Assembly: GCA_016760335.1 (NCBI GenBank)
Contig: CM028669.1
Location: 64,538,568-64,602,567 of the forward strand
DNA length: 64,000 bases
DNA from: Gastrodia elata
Lineage: Eukaryota; Streptophyta; Magnoliopsida; Asparagales; Orchidaceae
Reading direction: 5' to 3'
Position numbers and translations under genes: made by a program. Under the pieces are notes generated by a model. The model saw only the letters and a program-made list of their open reading frames with translations, was not told the origin of the DNA and did not search any database. Position 1 is the stretch's first letter, and the number at the start of each line of letters is the position of its first letter. Positions 56,262 to 64,000 of the stretch are shown piece by piece.

Positions 56262-59104
56262 TGTAACAACCCTAGGTTGTTACTTAGCCTAATCTTAGTT
56301 TAATCATAGCCTAATTATTATTTTATTGAGTTGACTAGAAACAATCCTAGAAATTTTGGAGTGATTCAGAGTGCAATCGAATAATTGAAATATTTTAATA
56401 TATTTAATTAATTAGAAATTTGAGGTATTTAAATTAACCTCTAAATCAAAATCCGACTTTGTCGTTGCGATCGTCGCCTCTAAGCTAGCTAGGGGCATTA
56501 TTTTGGACGCGTTTGGAAGTCGCCAAACTTTAGCGAATATTTTAATATATTTAAATACTTTGAAAAATAGAATAATTAAATAATCGTCAGAATCGAAATC
56601 CAACTTCGTTGTTGAATTCCTCTCCCCAAAATTAGCTAGGGGTGAATTTTTGAAATTTTTCGGAGCGCATTTATCGAAACTGATTTTTTTTTAAATTAAA
56701 AAGCAATAATTAATTATTTCTTCATTTTCTTTATTTCCTATTTCTATTTCTTTCTCTACATTCTGGTTGGCCCATACCTACATTCAGTGCCTCCCTCACC
56801 TGGCGCACACAAAGGTACTCCCCTCTCCTATCTCTTCTTCCATGCTTGATGGGAGAGCTCAAGGGAGAGCCGTCCCCTCTTCCCTCCTTTAAAAGGAGCT
56901 CAGCCCCCTCTTCTTCTTCTCCATTTTCTTAAGCTCCATTCTCCCTGGAATCCCTAGACTTTCTCCACCTTTGGTGGCTGAAGAAGAAGAAGGAGCTTCT
57001 TCCTCCAAGCTTTAGCAAAAATTCGAGTCTTCTTGCCCCATTCTTACAAGGTCAAAGGTACCCATTTGCTACCCTCTTCCTTGGCTACTCTTTTGATTTA
57101 TCAAAGTAATATGAATGGCATATTCATTAGTTTATGTATGGAATCTATGTACGATTGTTGATCCTCAATCCGATTCAAATGAGTCCGATTAAAGCTTGTT
57201 TCTCCATTGAAAAATATTGTTAAGAACTGTGAAATTTCTGTATACTTGTAGTTAGGGCATTTATTTTTATTCATTAGAATAATTTATTTAAGCCGATTTA
57301 GGTATCAATGGAAATTTCTCGGAAATACCTTTCCATCAGTATATGACACCACACATAAGGTATCCAAAATTGAGAGTATTTGAGTGCGAAAGGAGACCCA
57401 TTACTGTTTTCGCACAGGCGAAATCACCATCGGGCGCTGCAGCGTCGCAGCGCCCAAAGTTTTAAATTTAGGTCCACCATAGTGAGCCGTAGTGCTTTAT
57501 GTGTGTCGCAGCACAAAAATTCACCACAGTGTGCCGTAGCATCTGCGCCTTAAGAAAACAGGCGTTCTAGAGCACCGCAGCGCTTAAAAGCGCTGTCGCA
57601 CACCACCGCACTGAAATCTGCCGCTGCGCCTAAAAGCGTTGTAGTGCGCCGTAGTGTCTGGCATTGAGTCATAAAGCACCACAGCACTATCAGGAAGTGC
57701 CCAGAACTATTTGGAATTGCCTGAATTTGTGATTTTTTGCATTCTAATGACCCTAGGACCCTAATGGGACCAAAATATATAAAATATAAACCTAAATTTC
57801 ATAAAATTAAGAATTGTATAAATGTGTAGGTGAATTTCAATGAAAAATCCACTATCGTACCCTAAAATGGCATGTCCTAAATCTCTTAAGTATTTACTTA
57901 AATATTTTTGTGCCAAATGTTAATGTTAGAATCTTTGATTGCTTGCATGACTAAGTAAAATTAAATAATCAAATTACATTGAATTTAATTGCTTTACATT
58001 TGTAATCTAGTGTTAATCACTTTTTATGTTTAATTTAAGGATTTGATTAGCCTTAATTACTCGTTATTTTAATCTATGCAATGTTTATGTGTGTTAGTGG
58101 ACTTTAATACTGATTTGTACACCTTGATTTACTTAATTTAATATTAAACTATATTTAAACATAAGAGTCTTGAGAACTTGATTAAGTAAATGATACTTAA
58201 TCTAAATATGAAATTTGCCAGCAATAATACACCAATAATTCATTGATTGGTCATTGATCTATAAATTAATAGTTGGTCTTAATTTGGTAAGGATAGGGTT
58301 AAACCCTAACCTGTTTAATTAAGACTTGAACCCTTAATCACTTAATCAATTAACTTGATTGAAAGATAATTCAACTGATATTATTCCAATAATGCATCTG
58401 ATTTAGTATTGACCTTAAATCATTAAAGTAGAAGTGCTAAGAACTTATGTGATTGAAACATCTAAATCTAAGCTTAAGATCCTCAATTTTTTCTTATATA
58501 AGACTCTTAGCATAAAAATGATAATAAAACTATATTGCTTTATGGAATGATCTAATCCTAATAATATTCTTGATTTTATCCCATGATTATAGAATAAGAT
58601 GTGATTAGATGGGTCCAACCATCTGATCTAATCAATTTAATACAAGCTCATTAAGTGAACCTTATGATTTTAGTTTAATTGTTAGAAGTGTAAGATCTTG
58701 ATGATCTTGCTATAAGAATGTTTTGAAATGTCTAAAAGGCCTAATTAATGCTAATACATTGAAGTAGAAAAGGCTTATTGTGGCATATGGAGGTAGGAAC
58801 TTAGATGGTCCTCCTTAACCTCAGAAATTGATCTTAAACCTTGTGGTAGAATTCACTTAAGATATTAGAATGAGATTTATCCCATGTGATAGTAACCCAT
58901 ATTCAGTGACCTTTGGTCATATCCTTGGAGCCTTGAGTAGGACTCACCTAATTAGTGTAAGAACTTATAGTTTTGATAAATCCTTGGTTATTAAATAGAA
59001 TTAATTGAGCTCAAATTATTGGTTGGTTATGATCATGCATACCTATGGTGCTGAGTCACTTCAATAATATTCAGGTTTGGATGAGTCACTCCAATGAGGA
59101 GTTA
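56262..59104 (+). repeat. Gypsy LTR, 5' portion, interrupted at 59105
   Basis: It starts TGTAACAACCCTAGG, with AGCTAGGGG boxes at about 56490 and 56624, a pyrimidine-rich leader (56720-56990), AAAGGTACCC (about 57055), the CTTTCCATC / ATATGACACC block (57310-57360) and a CGCTGCAGCG-type palindromic run (57430-57690). From about 57870 it matches the reverse complement of the minus-strand LTR at 44370-45060. It is interrupted by the element at 59105, so its end is not in view. Confidence 0.85.
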
Positions 59105-62100
59105 TATAACAACTCTAAGTTATTGCTTAGCTTAATTTTAGCTTAATCGCATCATAATTAATATTTTATTGAGTTCATCTAATCATTAAAACTAATCCCC
59201 GGAGATTTGGAGCGATTCAGAGCTCAATCAAATAATTGGAATATTTAATAATATTTAATTAATTAGAAAATTGAGATATTTAGTTTAACATCGAAATCAA
59301 AATCCAACTTCTCCATTGTGCTCATCACTCCAAAATTAGCTAGGGGTGATGTTTTGGATTGTTTGAAAGTTGTCGGATTTTCACAAATATTTTAATAAAA
59401 TTAAATACCCCGAAAAATAGGCGAATTAATACTTGTTGGAATCAAAATCTGACTTTGTCGTTCCGTTCCTCACTCCCAAATTAGCTAGGGGTGAATTTTT
59501 GGAATTTTTCAGAGCATATTTATAAAATTTGATTTTTCTTATTTTAAAGCATTAATTACTTAAATTAAAATAATTAAATGAATCCATTTTCCCTCTTCTT
59601 TCCCTCTAATTGATCCCCATGCTATTCCTTCCTCCCTTCCCAACAGTTTCCTCCCCATTCCTTGCACTCAAGTAAATTTCTGCCCCTCTCCTTCCCTTGT
59701 ATGCTGATGGAAGGCTCATTAATGGAGCCATCTCCCCTCTTCTCCTTTAAGATGGACCTTTAGCCCCTCCTCTTCCTCCCTTTATTCTCAAGCTGAAGTC
59801 TCTTCTCCTCTTCCCAAGCTTCTTCTCCTTTCACCATTGTTGTACTTGCTACTGGAAAAAACCTCAGCCATCTTCTCCTTATTGCTAGCAGTTGAAGAAG
59901 AACAAAAAACTTAATCCTCAAGCTCTCAAGCTCCCAAGGATCTTTAGAGAAATCTACTATTTTCAAGTCTAAGGTACCTCTCTTTCCCTCCATTGGTTAA
60001 TCCAATGGCTATTCCATTTTATTCTTATGCTCATTTGTATATCTAAGAATCTGTGTTATCTTATTTTTATATCTATGAATTTGTATTTAAAATGTGGAAT
60101 CCATTAGAAGCTCGATAAAATCTGCAAATGTTAGGGAAGGAGATATAAATCTGCAAATGCAAATTTATGTACACCTAGTTATTTAACTCCACTGTTTACA
60201 TTGATAACATAATCTATTGGTGCCGATTTGTGTATCAATGGAAGTGTCTTGGAAAGACCTTTCCATCCATATATGGCACCGCACGTGAAGTACTCTAGGT
60301 TGAGAGTATTTGAGCTCGATGGATGACCCATTACGATTTTCGCATAGGCGAAATCATCGTCGAGCGCTACCGCGTGCCGTAGCGCCTGAGTTTTGAAATT
60401 GAATCCGCCATAGCACGCTTCAGCGTGCCACAGCGGCATATAAAATTTGATGAAGAATAAAAATTGATGAAATTAAATTAAATCCGCCGCAACGCTAAAT
60501 TTCACTGCAGTGCGCCGTAGCACCCAGAACTGTCTAAAAGTACCCAGAACAGTCCGGAATTGCTGAAACTTCATATTTTTTGTATTTTAATAACCCTAGG
60601 ACCCTAAGGGGGCCAAAGCATATCAATTTTGAACTTAGTTTTAGTAAAATAAATCATTGCATAAAATTGTATGTGATTTTTGAATATGAAAAAATTAGGT
60701 TTTAACCCCACTTTCATGAAAATAGAACCCCAACATTGAAATAATCGTAACTTTATTATTAGATATCAAAATTTTGTATTCTTAGGCTCAATGGAACCCA
60801 TAGACAGTAGACAACAATAAACTTACTGAATTTTTAGATTACACTAAGGGAAATTACCAAAATGCCCTTATCTGTTAAAATTCTTAAATTTGACCTATAG
60901 AACTTAATACTTGTCCAAATTTGATGTACCTACTATCTATCTTCATGTTAGACAGCAAGGAATCATTTCACATTAATAAAATATAATTTAGATCCCTTAA
61001 TCAAAAAGTAGCATTTTAGACCCTTAAATAGGGGCAAAATGGTCATTTTGCCCAAATTTTAGGTTAAGTGTCATTGACCTCTAAAATATTATTTAGAAAA
61101 TTAACATCAGTAATAAACTGATTTCAAATCAAATTATATTTTTAAACCCATAAATTAAGTGAATTAATGAAAATTGAATTTAAGGTTTATAAAATTCTTA
61201 AGTAAAATCCATTATATCTCAACTTAGTTAAAACTCATACTTAATTCCTTTAAATGAACAAAATCAGCAAATGAAAGTAAATTATAATAAATTCCATCAA
61301 ATCCTCAAATTTCTTAAGTAATTCCATTAGGAGCTCATCAGGATCTACACTTCACTTTAGGATCTTTTTCTTAAGATTAGGAATAAATCATATGTTAGAT
61401 TTCACATATTAAATAAACAGGTTATTCAATGGATGAAACCTTGGTTTTATTAGTTTTTAGATTTCCATATTATTATTCTGATTATTTTATTTTTCAACTT
61501 TAAATTAAGATTAGGAGAATCATTCTATTAATCTTGATTGTGCTTAATAGAATTTGCCTTGATTATTAGTTCACATTTAGACTCAAACCTTAGCCCTTAA
61601 GACTTACCCTTTAGATTATATGATTAAACCCAATTCATGGTGATTAATGCATAATTCCTAATTTTATAGATCTTTATCAAATCTTAGTTTAGAATGTCTA
61701 AATTCATCAAATAGGATGTGTTGATTTCTTATTTAACTTGTATGCAATATTAATTGAATTAAATTAGAACCTGATCAGTTCTAATTATTTTTAACTTATA
61801 AGGTCGTGTTTTTAAGTTATACTCCATAGTAAGAATTAGAGATCCTAAACTTATGTAAGTTTGAATAGTTATAATTGTTTAATAGATAATATTGGATGTT
61901 ACTTTGTGTAGTAGAGTCCCTTGCTCACTATTTTTTTACTTATTATTTTTACATTCCTTGTACTTTGTGCATTTTTTTCCTTGAATATATCATACAAGAT
62001 ATCATTATTGCATTAAATGAAAATATAGAATAATTTAGGATAACATTTGCATAGGGTTTAGTTACTTATTGATCTTGCATATTTTACCCTACTAGATAGG

Positions 62101-63329
62101 GGTAAAGAGAAATAAGGATTACTTAACATTACTCATTGAGGAGTGGTGTGTTAAGTTGGAACCCGAATAGTCTTGCAGACATGCTTAACTCCTTAGCTAC
62201 TTCTAGAAATGTCCATATAAGTAAAGTAAATAACTAAAACATTACTGCATTTGTGATTACTATCTCTTTAGTTCAGTTTCTATTCTGTTATTCTGGCCTA
62301 GTCTTAGATGATGCTAGGAATATATACATATACTTATTGCAGTAGGCTAGACTAGTCCTCTTTTGATATGGCAGTCATTACATACCTATTTAATATTTAC
62401 TATTCACTATTTATCATTTACCATCTACTATTGTATTTTACTTTAGTCAACTTTACTTTACCTATTTAATTACTTATAGGATGCTACTTTCTATTACTAC
62501 TTACTATACATATCATAGTTAGATTATTTTTTTTTAACCTGCTTATGTCAAGTGATCTTAAGTATGTTCAGGATGAGTCTTTTCCTTTAATATTTTCTTT
62601 AATTTACTTATACTAATTTGTCTAACCTTGTTATAGCTTTGGTGTTGAGGTATGTTCTTCTACTTCACATGTTGCTTAGTTATAAATGTCTTTATTTATA
62701 ACTTATTCCTTCTTTTGTATGCTTGTTGCACCCTTACGCTTTATTTATTTTATAGTCTAAGTAAAATGGTGATATCATAAAATTCATAAAAAATGACAGC
62801 TTAAAATGTACTTAAGCAATATGTCTAACCAAATTTTTCTTTTCTTTGGCTGGAGCCCTATCATTGTGAAACCGACAATAGTAGATTTCAAGTTATTCAA
62901 GGTAGTCGAGCCTTCTGAAGGTCAGATTCAGGAGGAGGAGTGTGCTGCCATTGGAGATCCTTAGCTTAGCTTCTCTTTTATTTTTATGAGAATGAGATCT
63001 TTATCATTTCCATTATGACTTATTTAATGTTTGAAATAATTCATATATTTATATATATTCTTTTACTGTACTATTTTATTATGAGCTGCATGTTTACTTC
63101 TTACTTATATTATGGTGGATTGGTTGTAGCATATTTTATTGTCTTGCTTCCGCTCTCTGATGAATGTATATACTTAGTGAATAATTCCGTTACATTATTC
63201 AGGGGCACATCCTTCCCTTATTAGTGGATTGAGGATTACACCTTAATCTAATGATATGAGAGGGATTTGCCAGCATGGCACACTGCTCCTTAGCCATGAT
63301 TATTGGCGGTTAAGGGGTGAGGCGCCACA
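59105..63329 (+). repeat. 5' LTR of a Tekay-like element running off the right edge, 4225 bp
   Basis: It starts TATAACAACTCTAAG (TG decayed to TA) and ends GGCGCCACA directly before a primer site. It carries both box copies (about 59329 and 59472), a pyrimidine-rich leader (59580-59960), AAGGTACC (about 59970), the GGAAAGACCTTTCC block (60254), a GC-rich palindromic run (60365-60540), one CCTAG hairpin (62297-62318) and the CATTGT hairpin (62862-62880). It is collinear with 22083-24820. Confidence 0.9.
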
Positions 63330-63331
63330 GT

Positions 63332-63342
63332 TGGTATCAGAG
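63332..63342 (+). other. Primer binding site of the right-edge element
   Basis: TGGTATCAGAG lies two bases after the LTR end, exactly as at 3493-3503. It confirms that 59105-63329 is a 5' LTR and not a solo LTR. Confidence 0.9.
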
Positions 63343-63689
63343 AATTCCATAAGGTGTTAGATTGGAATTTGTATTCCTCTCTACCTAATGGATGATTCTT
63401 CTGACTAATTAGTCACTAATTAAAACATTAGAGTTACATCCAAATTACTGCAATACCATGCTCAGAATAAAAAGGTATAAAAATGAAAAATACATATGTG
63501 GCTCAAGTATAAAAAACATAGACTAAACTAACTTGTAGAATAGTTAGACACTCGAAGATGTCATTTTGGTGGTACCACAGGCGATTTGAGGCCATATGGG
63601 ACTATGTCTCCTAATCTTACCAGAGGTATAGTAGGTATGTTGAAGGGGTGTTGGAGCCAGGCATTAGAGTACTAGACTGACTGCTCCAA

Positions 63690-64000
63690 CACGGCATCTT
63701 CAGAGGCTTTGACCTTCCAGTTTTGGCCAAGGAGTGGCTGAAGCGTGTAAACTTCGTTATGGAAGAGATAGATTGTCCCGATGACATTCGAGTTTCCATA
63801 ATATTTCTTCTCCTTCAAGACTACACCGAAGAGTGGTAGGTTGTCATCTACTGGGCACTCACCCATAGGCACGAAGAAAAGCAGCGTAAGGCTACCTTCG
63901 AAGATTTCTGTCGTGCTTTCACCACAGAGTACGTTAGATACATGTTTTAGTGTTTCCCATTCATGATCTCTATTGTATCTTCCAATTGTATGCATCCCAA
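63690..64000 (+). pseudogene. First gag-like segment of the right-edge gypsy element
   Basis: The reading gives FRGFDLPVLAKEWLKRVN, IDCPDDIRVS, a TEEW stretch and ATFEDFCRAFTTEYV, the plant Ty3/gypsy gag core. One stop is near 63837 (TEEW followed by a stop). It is the same segment as 3850-4060 in the first element, and the sequence after 63945 again becomes noncoding-like before the window ends. This suggests that this family has a short gag-like ORF ahead of the main gag. The rest is outside the window. Confidence 0.75.

Noticed and set aside
59760..59993. 77-codon minus-strand frame rich in Lys/Glu/Arg
   Set aside because: It is the antisense of the pyrimidine-rich LTR leader, which translates as charged residues; similar frames appear in other leaders.

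Overview
The window looks like intergenic DNA of a flowering plant with a large, repeat-rich nuclear genome. It is AT-rich and is built almost wholly of decayed LTR retrotransposons nested inside one another, with one LINE fragment. I found no intact host gene, rRNA, tRNA or CRISPR array. The species cannot be named from the sequence. All homology statements come from reading motifs and aligning by eye; nothing was searched or computed.

Layout. (1) 1-18408 is a Ty3/gypsy chromovirus (Tekay/Del-like) on the + strand. It has a 5' LTR cut by the window edge, a tRNA-Met primer site, two gag-like segments, protease, RT-RNase H and integrase, a polypurine tract and a 4.8-kb 3' LTR. Its integrase is split by a reverse-orientation solo LTR (8631-13125) with a near-perfect 5-bp target duplication. 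(2) 18409-22082 is unassigned DNA plus an L1-type LINE reverse transcriptase ruin. (3) 22083-24820 is a truncated LTR. (4) 24820-32002 is a minus-strand Ty3/gypsy tandem: partial LTR, integrase, complete LTR, primer site, gag. (5) 32003-56261 carries three pieces of a plus-strand Ty1/copia element: integrase C-terminus, RT/RNase H junction and RNase H. A minus-strand Tork-like copia element lies between the first two pieces. A minus-strand gypsy LTR has landed in the integrase of that copia element, and two plus-strand solo LTRs lie inside that LTR, one within the other. (6) 50161-56016 and 56262-59104 are two more gypsy LTRs in the copia host. (7) 59105-64000 is the start of another Tekay-like element (5' LTR, primer site, first gag segment), running off the right edge.

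No coding region is intact; each has in-frame stops, frameshifts or missing segments, and the window is probably silent. The most interesting content is inside the long LTRs. They carry small RNA-like hairpins with compensatory base changes between copies, a 41-bp tandem repeat whose palindromic core is shared by gypsy and copia LTRs, a twice-repeated palindromic box near the 5' end of most gypsy LTRs, a GC-rich 344-bp tandem duplication with CACGTG-type motifs, and a 38-A tract flanked by a perfect 17-bp duplication.
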